Assembly: GCF_900473935.1 (NCBI RefSeq)
Contig: NZ_UCNN01000030.1
Span: 186,001 to 250,000 of the forward strand
Direction: 5' to 3'
Origin: Synechococcus sp. UW105
GTDB taxonomy: Bacteria > Cyanobacteriota > Cyanobacteriia > PCC-6307 > Cyanobiaceae
Length of the DNA: 64,000 bases
Under the pieces are notes generated by a model. That model did no database searches. It was not told where the DNA came from and worked only from the letters and a program-made list of their open reading frames with translations. Below are positions 36,824-45,193 of this stretch, in pieces. The translations under genes and the position numbers were made by a program. Numbering within the stretch: the first letter of the stretch is position 1; each line of letters opens with the position of its first letter.

Positions 36824-37255
36824 TCATTGACTCAAAGCATTCTCAAATACTGAAGCATTTGCATCTTGACAGACACCCTTAGCAACCATTTTCATTGATC
36901 CACTCTCATACAGCAAAAGCATATCAAGATTGATCTTTCCCGGAGGAGGGAACACCAGTGACAATTGACCTTGACTGGTACTTTGACCTTCAATGCCATC
37001 GAACTTTCGCACAACAAAGCCATCGACAAAATCGATATCCACCCATGCATCCTTATCTGAGCTCATCATTCGACTATTTGCTTGATCAATCTTGAAGTGA
37101 AAGACATGGGTCATCTCTTTCACCTCTGACTCATTCGTACTGGACTGCTCAAAAGTGAAAGTCACTGCAGTATCACATGACACATAAGCAAAGTCATCAG
37201 TGATGGCAGGTGATGCCGAGAGAAGTAGAGCTCCAAGGAGCGGTAGGGATTTCAT
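36824..37255 (-). CDS. Hypothetical secreted protein
   Basis: A 143-residue protein starting at ATG. A signal peptide (MKSLPLLGALLLSASPAITD) is cleaved at about residue 19. The mature part has about 120 residues, is beta-rich, and has two cysteines (in YVSCDTAV and GVCQDANAS), which could form a disulfide. Local base composition looks more AT-rich than in neighbouring core genes. No family is recognised. Codon use and the signal peptide make it a real gene, probably periplasmic. Confidence 0.6.
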   Translation of the reverse strand: MKSLPLLGALLLSASPAITDDFAYVSCDTAVTFTFEQSSTNESEVKEMTHVFHFKIDQANSRMMSSDKDAWVDIDFVDGFVVRKFDGIEGQSTSQGQLSLVFPPPGKINLDMLLLYESGSMKMVAKGVCQDANASVFENALSQ

Positions 37256-37373
37256 TGGTATAAGTATAAGTTAAAGGCGAATCAAAGGTTAATTTCTTCG
37301 TTATGTCTGATGTGACTGCTGTGTTCTTTCAGACACTTGCCACCCCCGCTTGGTTGAACCACAGCAACGCATC

Positions 37374-37396
37374 AAAAAACCCCGCACTTGACGAGG
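37374..37396 (-). terminator. Possible minus-strand terminator
   Basis: Read on the minus strand, a 5-bp GC stem (one T-G pair) with a 7-nt loop is followed by six Ts (A run at 37374-37379). It points toward the start of the secreted-protein gene. No coding frame ends just before it, so it could end a short untranslated RNA made from about 37400-37500. Confidence 0.35.
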
Positions 37397-37420
37397 CTGG
37401 CGATAGTTCTGTCGTGAGTC

Positions 37421-38039
37421 ATGGCGACAGACTCAGCACCTATAGACAGCGTCCCTCCAGTTGCTCTAGATCCGCCAGTTAGGAGTTGCCGACATCGTTA
37501 ATGAGCATGAAGGCGCATTGCCTGAATTAGGTGGCTGCCTCGAGAGTGAAGATGACATGCCTAGTTTTGTGATGCAGCGACTGGGTATTCGAGCGTTGTC
37601 GGATGCATTAGCTCTGGGGGCAATGATTCTGCTCGGTTCCTGCACGGGTGGAGAAGCTCTGAAGCGTTTTGAGTTCAAGTCCGACGCGTTGGACTCTCAA
37701 CTGACCACGGTGAATGTGCCTGCAGGGGGCGAGCTGAGCTTCTGGAACAGTCTTGATCTCAGTTATGAGCTAGGCAGTTCAGTGACGTTCAGGGTCTCCA
37801 TCCAGCCGCAGGATGCGTCCAGTTCCACAGAGGTGGAGTGTGATGCGCTCAACCCGTCGATGATGTTGATGTCATCGAAGACGCAGCTGCAAAATCGTGT
37901 CAATCAATCCTGGAAACTGGCTCGAATGAGCTGTGGGTACGGTCCTGTCGTTGAAGATCAACGGCTGCAGGTCACCGCGGTGCCCGTTCTTTCCGGTTCT
38001 GTTGAGATCAGGCGCCTGGTTCTCGAGCTGAAGCGCTGA
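37421..38039 (+). pseudogene. Probable frameshifted membrane-anchored protein gene
   Basis: The long frame (37518-38039) encodes a hydrophobic segment, ALALGAMILLGSC, that could be a lipobox or a membrane anchor. A beta-rich domain of about 125 residues with two cysteines follows. Upstream of its first ATG (37557) the same frame is already protein-like (QLGVADIVNEHEGALPELGG) back to a TAG at about 37470, but has no start. The frame one base behind starts at ATG 37421 (MATDSAPIDSVPPVALD) and would join it after a one-base insertion or a two-base deletion near 37467-37475. If the downstream ATG at 37557 or 37572 is used, a shorter lipoprotein could still be made. No family is recognised. Confidence 0.45.
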
Positions 38040-38185
38040 GTTTCACCCTCCGGACCTAGGAGACAACCTCTGAAGGTGGTAGCTGGCTCCGCCTCTGAGT
38101 ATGTATGTAGCTTGTTGAAAGGCATCATTACCAACACCTATACCAACAACATACCTTTATGCCACTGAGATGTTAGTCCCTGTCT

Positions 38186-38755
38186 CTAGTGACATCCATA
38201 GAGGTCATAAGCCTGCTTCCACACCTGTTCCAGAACGCTATCGCTGAGCAAAAGTGCTCGCGGGAAGAGAGCCTTCAACCAACGACGACGCTCATCAGCA
38301 GAGGAGTGTTCAAAAAAAGACTCTTCAGCTGCTAAGACTCGGAACTTGAGGAACTCAAGTAACGCGGCTCTCAGCCTGATCAGCTCGGCACCTTCAAGTC
38401 GATCAACCATGCTTTGGAACAACTCTTGGCGGCTGAAGCTCAAAACATAGCCCGACAAGATGGACCGGGCTTCTCGGGAGATCAGCACATAAGAAAGTAT
38501 GCAGAAGAATGGCTGAGCTCGGACCAAAGCACCATCCAATAGCAGGCATGGTTTAAAACCGCTCATTTGAGGAAGATCATGCTGGAGCACTTCGCATCAA
38601 CTGGGCTCGATGCTGGCCACACCTCGAGCCTGGAGAGACATGGCCAAGACCAAAAACAACCAATCCAGTGATTTGCGATTAAGAGCAATCGAGCAGCGTG
38701 GAATTGACGGAGATACCTGAATCGAAGAATCGTTAGTGGGTAATGGTTCGATCAT
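38186..38755 (-). pseudogene. Hypothetical gene interrupted by an in-frame TGA
   Basis: Read from ATG at 38755, the frame encodes 52 residues ending GVASIEPS, then TGA at 38597-38599. It continues in the same frame as CEVLQHDLPQMSGFKPCLLL and on to a TAG/TGA-type end at 38186. Both parts are helical and similar in composition, and the junction reads as continuous protein (189 codons in all). The downstream part alone could start at GTG 38590 or ATG 38563. The best reading is a recent nonsense mutation in a cyanobacterial hypothetical gene; a sequencing error or an internal restart is possible. It has no signal peptide, and its function is unknown. Confidence 0.55.
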
Positions 38756-38818
38756 ACAGAAACCATCAGCTGACTGACCGCAAAGGAGTGATCAAAACAA
38801 AGACCAGAGAGTCATCTG

Positions 38819-39310
38819 TCAGTTGATACACCCCCCTTGATCAGCAAACACTGAGATCCGCTCTGGATCTACACCGATTTGCAACGGTGCATTAGGCACA
38901 AGACCATCAATCCAGGGCGCCAACACCTCAACCACTCCAGATGGTTGCCAGTGCATGGCCTTCGTTTCAGGGTGAGGGAAATATACAAAAGCAGGATAGG
39001 AAAAAGATTGAGGAGAACAGCGCAACATGATGCACCAGAATGAAAACGTTTCTGGTGGATGAAGATCCGTCCAATAGAGTAAAGGGAAATGAAAGTCCGG
39101 GCTCTTTAATGAAAGCTTTAACGGCTCTACTGAGAGGTTGAGAGTGCCAGGCCACATTCCTTTTAAATCAAGACCAGCTTTGGCAAAGAAGGGAGTTTGC
39201 ATTGCGATCGTGCCCCGTGGATAAGGTGAAGCTTCGCGACGGGGATCGATGTTGGCTTCACCAGACGCCACTCCATGACCAGAGAGAAGTCGGCACCAAT
39301 GCCAGGTCAT
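38819..39310 (-). CDS. Conserved hypothetical protein
   Basis: A 163-residue protein. The ATG at 39310 (MTWHWCRLLSGHGVASGEAN) is preferred because the sequence looks conserved from there; an in-frame ATG at 39328 adds six residues and would nearly touch the DUF6464 stop. Features include PYPRGTIAMQTPFF, WPGTLNLSVEPL, and YWTDLHPPETFSFW, rich in Trp and Pro as in a small beta domain. No catalytic motif is recognised. It lies just downstream of the DUF6464 gene on the same strand, which suggests cotranscription. Confidence 0.55.
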   Translation of the reverse strand: MTWHWCRLLSGHGVASGEANIDPRREASPYPRGTIAMQTPFFAKAGLDLKGMWPGTLNLSVEPLKLSLKSPDFHFPLLYWTDLHPPETFSFWCIMLRCSPQSFSYPAFVYFPHPETKAMHWQPSGVVEVLAPWIDGLVPNAPLQIGVDPERISVFADQGGCIN

Positions 39311-39327
39311 TGAGGGAAGTGGTGTCA

Positions 39328-39669
39328 TCAGTTGCGTGGTTGATGATGCGAGCAAGCCTGACAAGGGCCATCGGGCAGCACAGCACAACGCAAAAGCGGA
39401 CTAAGAGCATTGAAACGACAGCTGGGATCTCCGATGACCCAACCATGGCGATAACGCTGTGCATCAACAGGTTGCCGTTGTTGCTTCACAAGCAACACCA
39501 CGGAAACGAGCTGATAGCGGCCCAAACGCAAGGCGTAGCGATGTCGACGCTGCAAGATTAGATAGCTATGAGCATTGTGCTCAAACCACCGTCCAGGATG
39601 GGGAGAATCAACAAGGTCAAGCCGATCAATCAATCTCTCGCTGCCTGACTGCCGTAACTCAACAAGCAT
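39328..39669 (-). CDS. DUF6464 protein
   Basis: A 113-residue cyanobacterial protein starting at ATG. The recognisable core includes QRRHRYALRLGRYQLVSVVLLVK and WVIGDPSCRFNALSPLLRCA; the end has CQACSHHQ. Three to four cysteines in the last third (C-x~13-C-x7-C-x2-C) could bind a metal. The family is restricted to cyanobacteria and has no assigned function. The start codon is only 2 nt from the terC stop, so the two are probably in one transcript. Confidence 0.75.
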   Translation of the reverse strand: MLVELRQSGSERLIDRLDLVDSPHPGRWFEHNAHSYLILQRRHRYALRLGRYQLVSVVLLVKQQRQPVDAQRYRHGWVIGDPSCRFNALSPLLRCAVLPDGPCQACSHHQPRN

Positions 39670-39671
39670 GA

Positions 39672-40400
39672 TTAAGTCTCCTCTGCAGTGGGGAAAGACT
39701 TTTCAGAAAACCCCCAGATGAGCAACACAATCACTGTTGCAAGGGTGAACCACTCAGGCACTCGAAGGCCTAACCAGATCAGAGTGACCAAAAGCTTGAT
39801 GCCGACAAAAGCAACGGCGAGAAATCCTGCTGTTTCAAGTCGAGGAAAAATCGCTAGCCAGCGAACAAACAGCCCTGATGTGAAGCGAAGAGCGATGACC
39901 CCAATGAGTGCACCAGTCACCACAAGGATGAGCTGATCGCTGATCGCGACTGCGGCGGCAACACTGTCGATTGAGAAAGCAAGATCGGTGAAGGCAAGAG
40001 CCATCACCGTGCGCAGGAAGGATCCACCCGCAGAATCATCAGCGCCTTGATCTTGCAGTTCAATTCCACCTCCCAGCCATTTCTCATGAAGGTGCTGATA
40101 GACGAGCCAAAGCAGATAGGCAGAGGCCAACAGCTGGATCGGACGAAAGGCCAGCACCCATTGCGCCATCAGGATCAGACCAATGCGTAATACAAACGCC
40201 ATGGCGATACCCAAGTTGAGGGCCTGACGTTCACGCTCTGGATCCTTCTGGGAGCGGGCGATGGCCGCCAAAGCAATGGCATTGTCGGCGGACAGGATCA
40301 GTTCCAGCGAAACCAACACCGGAAGCAAGGGCAACAGCTCTCCCCAACGGTCGACACCATCAAGCAACGGGATCAGGGAGGGGAGAGCTGCTGAATCCAT
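39672..40400 (-). CDS. TerC-family membrane protein
   Basis: A 242-residue protein with about seven membrane helices. The family's acidic metal motifs are visible: SLELILSADNAIALAAI near residue 32 and LAFSIDSVAAAVAI near residue 140. TerC proteins take part in metal-ion export, including Mn2+, and in stress tolerance; the plastid homologue is needed for thylakoid membrane insertion. The start is ATG at 40400. It is divergent from the gene at 40439, leaving only 38 nt between the starts. The role is inferred from the family. Confidence 0.88.
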   Translation of the reverse strand: MDSAALPSLIPLLDGVDRWGELLPLLPVLVSLELILSADNAIALAAIARSQKDPERERQALNLGIAMAFVLRIGLILMAQWVLAFRPIQLLASAYLLWLVYQHLHEKWLGGGIELQDQGADDSAGGSFLRTVMALAFTDLAFSIDSVAAAVAISDQLILVVTGALIGVIALRFTSGLFVRWLAIFPRLETAGFLAVAFVGIKLLVTLIWLGLRVPEWFTLATVIVLLIWGFSEKSFPTAEET

Positions 40401-40438
40401 GCTGGTCAGCCTAGAAATAGGAAGCTCATGGATGCGGA

Positions 40439-41293
40439 ATGAACACCCAGGCCCAGCTCTGCCACATCGATCACGAACGCTGCGTGGTGCTTGTGACTGC
40501 CTTCGAACAACAGAAGGCCCTAGGCAGCGCTTTGGGGGAAGGAGCCAGCGCAGAGGCAGCAGAGGATCGAGCCCTGGAGAGACTGCGAAGTCGATTCCAA
40601 GCGGAACTGCAATCCGAGGTCATTGCTGGTTCAGACACCAGCACACCACCAATCCAACGATCAGATCAACCCACGCGACCCGCGCCTCGACCTGAAGGGA
40701 GGAAGGAACAGACACCACCATTAAGACCCTCGTCACCGAAACCGAGCAGCCTCAGACGGACGACGATGGCAGGGGATTCAATCGATCAAGCCCACTTGAC
40801 GGCGACAGACACACCGACCATGGCTGTCGTCCAGGCCGAAGCTGCGCCGAGTGAAGCGCCTACTGATCCAGACGACTGGAGTGACGAATTAGCCGCCGTG
40901 GATCTCGAAATCCAGCGCATCGGCTGGGACCGTGAACAGGAACGAAGTTATTTGGAACGCGCCTTCGGACACAGCAGCCGCCACAAACTGACGCGCTACA
41001 GCGATCTGATTGCCTATTTGAAACGGTTGAACGCCTTAGAACCAGGAACACCTGTCGACGTGGCACCGGTCCCGCTACGCAGAGGCGATCTGATCACACA
41101 AGGGGATCAAATGTTGGAAAAGCTGGAATGGAGTGGAGAGCAGGCACGCACATTCCTTCAAAACCAACTTGGTGCAAATAGCCGTCAAGCACTGAGTGAT
41201 GAACAACTGCTCACTTTCAATATGCTGCTCGAAAATGAACTTGTTGAATCAGCAACCGGCACGGACGCACGAACAGCTGCGTTGCCAAGCTGA
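40439..41293 (+). CDS. Conserved hypothetical protein with duplicated helical module
   Basis: A 284-residue protein starting at ATG. The first 60 residues look like a small alpha/beta RNA-binding or stress domain (VLVTAFEQQKALGSALGEGA, then SAEAAEDRALERLRSRFQ). A disordered Pro/Ser/Thr-rich linker follows (about 65-150). Two related helical modules come last: one at about 158-196 (IQRIGWDREQERSYLERAFG, then HKLTRYSDLIAYLKRL) and one at about 220-262 (LEKLEWSGEQARTFLQNQLG, then QALSDEQLLTFNMLLE). Both share W-x-x-E-Q-x-R-x-(Y/F)-L and a closing Leu pattern. The family is known from cyanobacteria; I do not recognise a function. Confidence 0.65.
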   Translation: MNTQAQLCHIDHERCVVLVTAFEQQKALGSALGEGASAEAAEDRALERLRSRFQAELQSEVIAGSDTSTPPIQRSDQPTRPAPRPEGRKEQTPPLRPSSPKPSSLRRTTMAGDSIDQAHLTATDTPTMAVVQAEAAPSEAPTDPDDWSDELAAVDLEIQRIGWDREQERSYLERAFGHSSRHKLTRYSDLIAYLKRLNALEPGTPVDVAPVPLRRGDLITQGDQMLEKLEWSGEQARTFLQNQLGANSRQALSDEQLLTFNMLLENELVESATGTDARTAALPS

Positions 41294-41342
41294 AATCGCA
41301 AAATCACACCTGAATGCAGACAGTCACGTGACCCGATTCGTT

Positions 41343-41735
41343 TTAACTGTTACGCGATGAAGACTGAGCCTCTAAAACCTCAGTCAGACGGGTCATCGCA
41401 GATGCCAATTGAGCCTGCGGGTCTGGTTTAGAGGCCTCGACAGCCTCACGCTTTCGTTTGGTCGCCTCTACTGTTTTGACAATCACAAAACAAACAAAAG
41501 CAATCACAATAAAATTAATCAGAGCGACAAGAACCTCTCCTGCCGGCAATTGCGAGAGTGAGGCAACATTGGCATCTTTCAGCGCCGGTTCCAAGATATT
41601 CGTCATCAACAGTGTGACGACAGAATTAACAACCTTGCCAAACGCGCCGGCCATAATCACTGCTATCGCAAGATCAACAACATTTCCCTTGCTGATGAAG
41701 GATTGAAAAGCTGAGAGAAAGGCAGGTGTTCGAGG
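41343..41735 (-). CDS. mscL: Large-conductance mechanosensitive channel MscL
   Basis: A 130-residue channel that opens under membrane tension to release solutes on osmotic downshock. The first helix carries FISKGNVVDLAIAVIMAGAF with the family GNVVDLAVAVIxGxAFGK pattern. The periplasmic loop and second helix (LVALINFIVIAFVCFVIVK) follow, and a charged coiled C terminus ends the protein. GTG at 41735 is preferred because family sequence (PRTPAFLSAFQSF) starts there; an in-frame TTG at 41789 would add 18 residues. Marine species keep this valve, and TerC and this gene flank a hypothetical gene on the other strand. Confidence 0.88.
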   Translation of the reverse strand, partial: PRTPAFLSAFQSFISKGNVVDLAIAVIMAGAFGKVVNSVVTLLMTNILEPALKDANVASLSQLPAGEVLVALINFIVIAFVCFVIVKTVEATKRKREAVEASKPDPQAQLASAMTRLTEVLEAQSSSRNS

Positions 41736-41959
41736 CACAGCGAAACAAGCATTCTTTATCGTTCTAGCTGGGCAGTGGCAACAAGACAACAGATGATCTG
41801 GATGCTGAACTAAGCGCTGCCATCCACTTCAAAACAAAGTAATCATTAACGTCAACATGAGTCGTGAGAAGACTCAGAACCTTCTCACCAAGCCCAGGAC
41901 CGTTGCTCATGCACTTGAAGCCACCTTGATGAACATTGAATGCATGGACGGGGATACAA

Positions 41960-42229
41960 ATGACAACTCTGACTTGCCTTTCGATCGACGAGACCAAAGT
42001 GTTTATCGATACCATGGCTGAAGAAGGACGCCCGACAACCACAAAGCATCATCACAAGCTTGGCAAGGTCGAGATTTGGAATTTCACCCTCTCCAATGGC
42101 GACTACTTTCAACTCTGGGAACGAAACCGTGCCTTTGAGACAGTCTATTCCTATTACAGACAAGGAATTGGTTCCAGGCAGTACAAGACTCTCAAAGGTG
42201 CCGTGAAATCAATTAGGGACTTCTTCTAA
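41960..42229 (+). CDS. Hypothetical small protein
   Basis: An 89-residue protein starting at ATG. The sequence (SIDETKVFIDTMAEEGRPTT, then KVEIWNFTLSNGDYFQLWER and YSYYRQGIGSRQYKTLKGAV) is balanced and rich in aromatic residues, as in a folded alpha/beta domain. An overlapping 54-codon frame starts at ATG 41857 and ends at 42021 in another frame; it is less convincing. No family is recognised. It lies between mscL and ccsA, which are both on the other strand. Confidence 0.5.
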   Translation: MTTLTCLSIDETKVFIDTMAEEGRPTTTKHHHKLGKVEIWNFTLSNGDYFQLWERNRAFETVYSYYRQGIGSRQYKTLKGAVKSIRDFF

Positions 42230-42332
42230 AAACAGATGATTGACCAGTTGCAATGTAAACACAGAGGAGTTTCTCAAACTCAACGAGTGGTTCAACAACA
42301 AAGTCGAAACAGAGGAAGAACGTATTGACCGG

Positions 42333-43265
42333 TCATCCAAAGAACCAGCCATAGCTGTGCAGACCAATTCCAAGCAGGTTCACGCCGATATAACAGACCA
42401 CAATCACAACCAAGCCAAATGCGGCAACCAGGGCAGGTTTCCTTCCCTGCCAACCACGACTAAGGCGCGTATGCAAATAAGCGGCATACACAAGCCAGCA
42501 GATCAGGGCCCAGGTTTCCTTTGGGTCCCAGCTCCACCAACTTCCCCAGGCTTCGTTGGCCCAAACTGCACCACTAATGATGCCAATGGTGAGCAAAAGA
42601 AACCCCACGGTGATAGTGCGGTAGCTCAGGCTGTCGAGCTGTTCACTCCGACTGAACGCGACCGACTCCAGCTCTAGATCAGCAGAGCCTGTTGCCCCCG
42701 CCAGTGCTGCTTTTCGAAAGCCCCCACTGCCAATCGAACTACTGCGTAACTCCAGAGCGTTATCACGATCAATCAAGAGCACTGCGATCGACAGCAGTGA
42801 TCCAACCAGCAAAGCTGCATAACTGACCATTATCACGCTGACATGCATGACCAGCCAGCTTGAGCGGAGGGCAGGAACTAATGGAGAAGCTTCCTGGAGT
42901 CGATCCGGTAAAGCGAAGCTGGCAAAGGCAACGCAGCCGAGGCCCATGGGAGTGGCAGCTGCTGCTACGAGAGGCGATGGCCAACTGCGCTCAACCAGAA
43001 GCTGGGTGAGGGTGCAGGCCCAGGCGAGAAAACAGAGAGATTCGTAGAGGTTGCTGATTGGGAAATGTCCCGATTGCCACCAGCGCAGGACCAACTGAGA
43101 GGTGAGCGACAGATTCGCCAGCGCGATCAACACCCGTACACCGGAGGACGTTTTGCCGCTGGAGAGAGCCCAGAACCCCCAGGGGAGAGCCAGCAGCAAC
43201 AGAGCGAATGCCAAAAGGCCCAATAGCAGGACGGGATCGTCACCAACAACGGACATCGGAAACAT
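42333..43265 (-). CDS. ccsA: Cytochrome c biogenesis protein CcsA
   Basis: A 310-residue membrane protein of the system II (Ccs) pathway, which carries heme to the lumenal side for attachment to c-type cytochromes such as cytochrome f and c6. It has about eight membrane helices and the heme-binding WWD motif, [18 protein letters not shown], near residue 240. Conserved histidines flank it (near residue 140 and in LHSYGW near the end). The start may be the first ATG (43265) or the one three codons later. It is the last gene on its strand after lptF/G, with 33 nt between. Confidence 0.93.
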   Translation of the reverse strand: MFPMSVVGDDPVLLLGLLAFALLLLALPWGFWALSSGKTSSGVRVLIALANLSLTSQLVLRWWQSGHFPISNLYESLCFLAWACTLTQLLVERSWPSPLVAAAATPMGLGCVAFASFALPDRLQEASPLVPALRSSWLVMHVSVIMVSYAALLVGSLLSIAVLLIDRDNALELRSSSIGSGGFRKAALAGATGSADLELESVAFSRSEQLDSLSYRTITVGFLLLTIGIISGAVWANEAWGSWWSWDPKETWALICWLVYAAYLHTRLSRGWQGRKPALVAAFGLVVIVVCYIGVNLLGIGLHSYGWFFG

Positions 43266-43298
43266 GGGATGGCTTGATGGACAGTTTGAAGGGAAGGG

Positions 43299-44468
43299 TC
43301 AGCGACTGGCCTGACGCAGCAGATACCAACCACCAGCAAAGGAAATCAGAACAGGCGACCACGCAGCGAGAAGGGGAGACAAGGTGCCTTTGACCCCGAG
43401 GGAACTGAAACTAAAACTGAGCACGTAATAGACCAAGATCAGAACCACACTGATCCCAAAGCCCTGACTGCGGCTGGTGCGGTTATTGGGCCTCGCACCA
43501 AGGCTGCTACCGATCAGCCCAAAGACAAGACAAGCCATCGGCAGAGTGAATTTTTCCTGAATACGAACCCTGAGCTTGCGTGCCTGTTTTCGATCTCCGG
43601 CATCTCGGAGCAACTGTTCTGCTTCAAAGGCCTCTAACACCGTCATGTTGTTGGCATCTTTGGGTAACTTTGCGATCCGTATAGGTGCTGCGCTCAACGG
43701 ATAGAGATAACGATCGAACTGGGCATCGATCGTTCCTCCTTCTGGAGTGAGGGTGACGCTCTGACCATCAAGAAATTCCCATTTGCCTTCACGGTCATTC
43801 CATTTGGCTTCATCAGCCACAAGCATTTGGGTATAGCCAACGCGTGAAAAATCAAGCACCGTTACACCCTGCATTCGTCCCTTTCGGAATTCACGGGCAT
43901 AAAACAGCTGAGCAAGGCCGCGGGAACGGTCAGCGTCATCCCCGCCAGCCAGCCGACCAAATCTCGAATAGACAATATCTTCTCCTTTTTCAGTAGAGAT
44001 TGCCTTGCCAAGAGCGCGCTGAAGAGTGATCTCAGCCGAACGATTGGAACGAGGCACGATCACATCGTTGAACACGAAGGTGAGGGTGCTCATCGCTAGC
44101 GCCAATGCCAAAGCCGGTGCCACCATCCGTTGAGCGGTGACACCAACACTGCGCAGAGCCGTCAATTCACTGTTGGCCGACAACCTGCTGTAAGCCAACA
44201 ACGTGGCCATCAAAGTGGCCATCGGGAAAGAAATGACCAGAAAGCTGGGCAAGCGCAGCAACAACACTTGAATAGCGATCAAGACTGGCAGACCCGACTC
44301 GACGATCTTGCGCACGAGATCAAGCATCACTCCCACCGAGAGGGAGACGACGGTGAAGGCCGCAATGGCAAACAGGAGCGGACCGATCAATTCGGAAATC
44401 AGCCACCGATCCATGAGAGGGATGCGGCGTATGGCTCGAGACAGCCTCTGTTGGAAAGAATCAATCAC
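43299..44468 (-). CDS. LptF/LptG-family LPS export permease
   Basis: A 389-residue inner-membrane permease. The six-helix plan is visible: three helices near residues 25-45, 60-85 and 105-125, a periplasmic beta domain (about 135-280), and three helices near the end. The family segments LISELIGPLLFAIAAFT and FSLPMACLVFGLIGSSLG are recognisable. LptF and LptG extract lipopolysaccharide from the inner membrane using ATP from LptB. Cyanobacteria often have a single LptF/G gene, presumably forming a homodimer. It overlaps lptB by 4 nt. Confidence 0.88.
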   Translation of the reverse strand: MIDSFQQRLSRAIRRIPLMDRWLISELIGPLLFAIAAFTVVSLSVGVMLDLVRKIVESGLPVLIAIQVLLLRLPSFLVISFPMATLMATLLAYSRLSANSELTALRSVGVTAQRMVAPALALALAMSTLTFVFNDVIVPRSNRSAEITLQRALGKAISTEKGEDIVYSRFGRLAGGDDADRSRGLAQLFYAREFRKGRMQGVTVLDFSRVGYTQMLVADEAKWNDREGKWEFLDGQSVTLTPEGGTIDAQFDRYLYPLSAAPIRIAKLPKDANNMTVLEAFEAEQLLRDAGDRKQARKLRVRIQEKFTLPMACLVFGLIGSSLGARPNNRTSRSQGFGISVVLILVYYVLSFSFSSLGVKGTLSPLLAAWSPVLISFAGGWYLLRQASR

Positions 44469-45193
44469 AACTGGAAGCCTTCCCCGAGATAGTGACGACG
44501 CACGAGGGGATCGTGAGCCACCTCTTCGGAACGGCCCGCCGCCAGAATTGATCCATCCGTGAGGATGTAAGCCCGATCTGTAATCGCAAGGGTTTCACGC
44601 ACATTGTGATCCGTGATCAAAATCCCCATGCCGCGCTCCCGAAGCGAGTGAATCAGGGCTTGTAGATCTGCCACTGCCAGAGGATCCACTCCAGCAAAGG
44701 GTTCATCCAGAAGCAGATATCGGGGTCCTTCCAGGCCAACGGCCAAGGCCCGGGCCACTTCAGTGCGTCGGCGCTCACCTCCGGAAAGCTGATAGCCCTT
44801 TCGCTCAAGGAAGGGATTGAGATGAAACTCATCGATCAACTGATGTAATCGATCGCGGCTCTGGGCAGTCGAAAGACCGCTTTGAGCCAAAACAAGTTGG
44901 AGATTCTCCCGTACAGACAGAGTGCGAAACACACTTGGCTCCTGAGGGAGATAACCAATGCCAAGCCTGGCTCGTTCAGGCATCGAAAGCCCTGCCACCG
45001 GATGGCCGTCCATCAGGATCTGACCCTGATCAGGTCTCAACAGACCGATCACAAGATTGAAGGTGGTTGTTTTTCCCGCACCATTCGGACCAAGCAACCC
45101 AATGACCTCGCCAGGAGCGAGCGTCATCGACACATCACTGACAAGAGGACGCCCACCAAGGGTCAGGGCCACGCGCTCAAGGGTGAGGCTCAT
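44465..45193 (-). CDS. lptB: LPS export ABC transporter ATPase
   Basis: A 242-residue ABC ATPase that powers lipopolysaccharide export. Walker A is GLLGPNGAGKTTTF (about residue 33), the signature is QLSGGERRRTEVARAL (about residue 136), Walker B is RYLLLDEPFAGVDPL, and the H-loop is in LITDHNVRETL. The DEPFAGVDP and DHNVRETL forms are typical of LptB. It starts at ATG, overlaps lptA upstream and lptF/G downstream by 4 nt each, and is the soluble engine of this operon. Confidence 0.94.
   Translation of the reverse strand: MSLTLERVALTLGGRPLVSDVSMTLAPGEVIGLLGPNGAGKTTTFNLVIGLLRPDQGQILMDGHPVAGLSMPERARLGIGYLPQEPSVFRTLSVRENLQLVLAQSGLSTAQSRDRLHQLIDEFHLNPFLERKGYQLSGGERRRTEVARALAVGLEGPRYLLLDEPFAGVDPLAVADLQALIHSLRERGMGILITDHNVRETLAITDRAYILTDGSILAAGRSEEVAHDPLVRRHYLGEGFQL

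Noticed and set aside
38597-38599. The in-frame TGA as a selenocysteine codon
   Set aside because: No SECIS-like hairpin follows and no selenoprotein genes are seen; marine picocyanobacteria are not known to use selenocysteine.
35154-39310. The islet as a prophage or integrated element
   Set aside because: No integrase, transposase, phage structural gene, direct repeat or tRNA border is visible.
41857-42021. A 54-codon frame starting MSREKTQNLL overlapping the gene at 41960
   Set aside because: The overlapping 89-residue frame has a more convincing aromatic, folded composition; the shorter one lacks a ribosome binding site.
42240-42677. A 145-codon plus-strand frame over the end of ccsA
   Set aside because: Most of it is opposite the conserved WWD region of ccsA; the 30 codons outside are not convincing.
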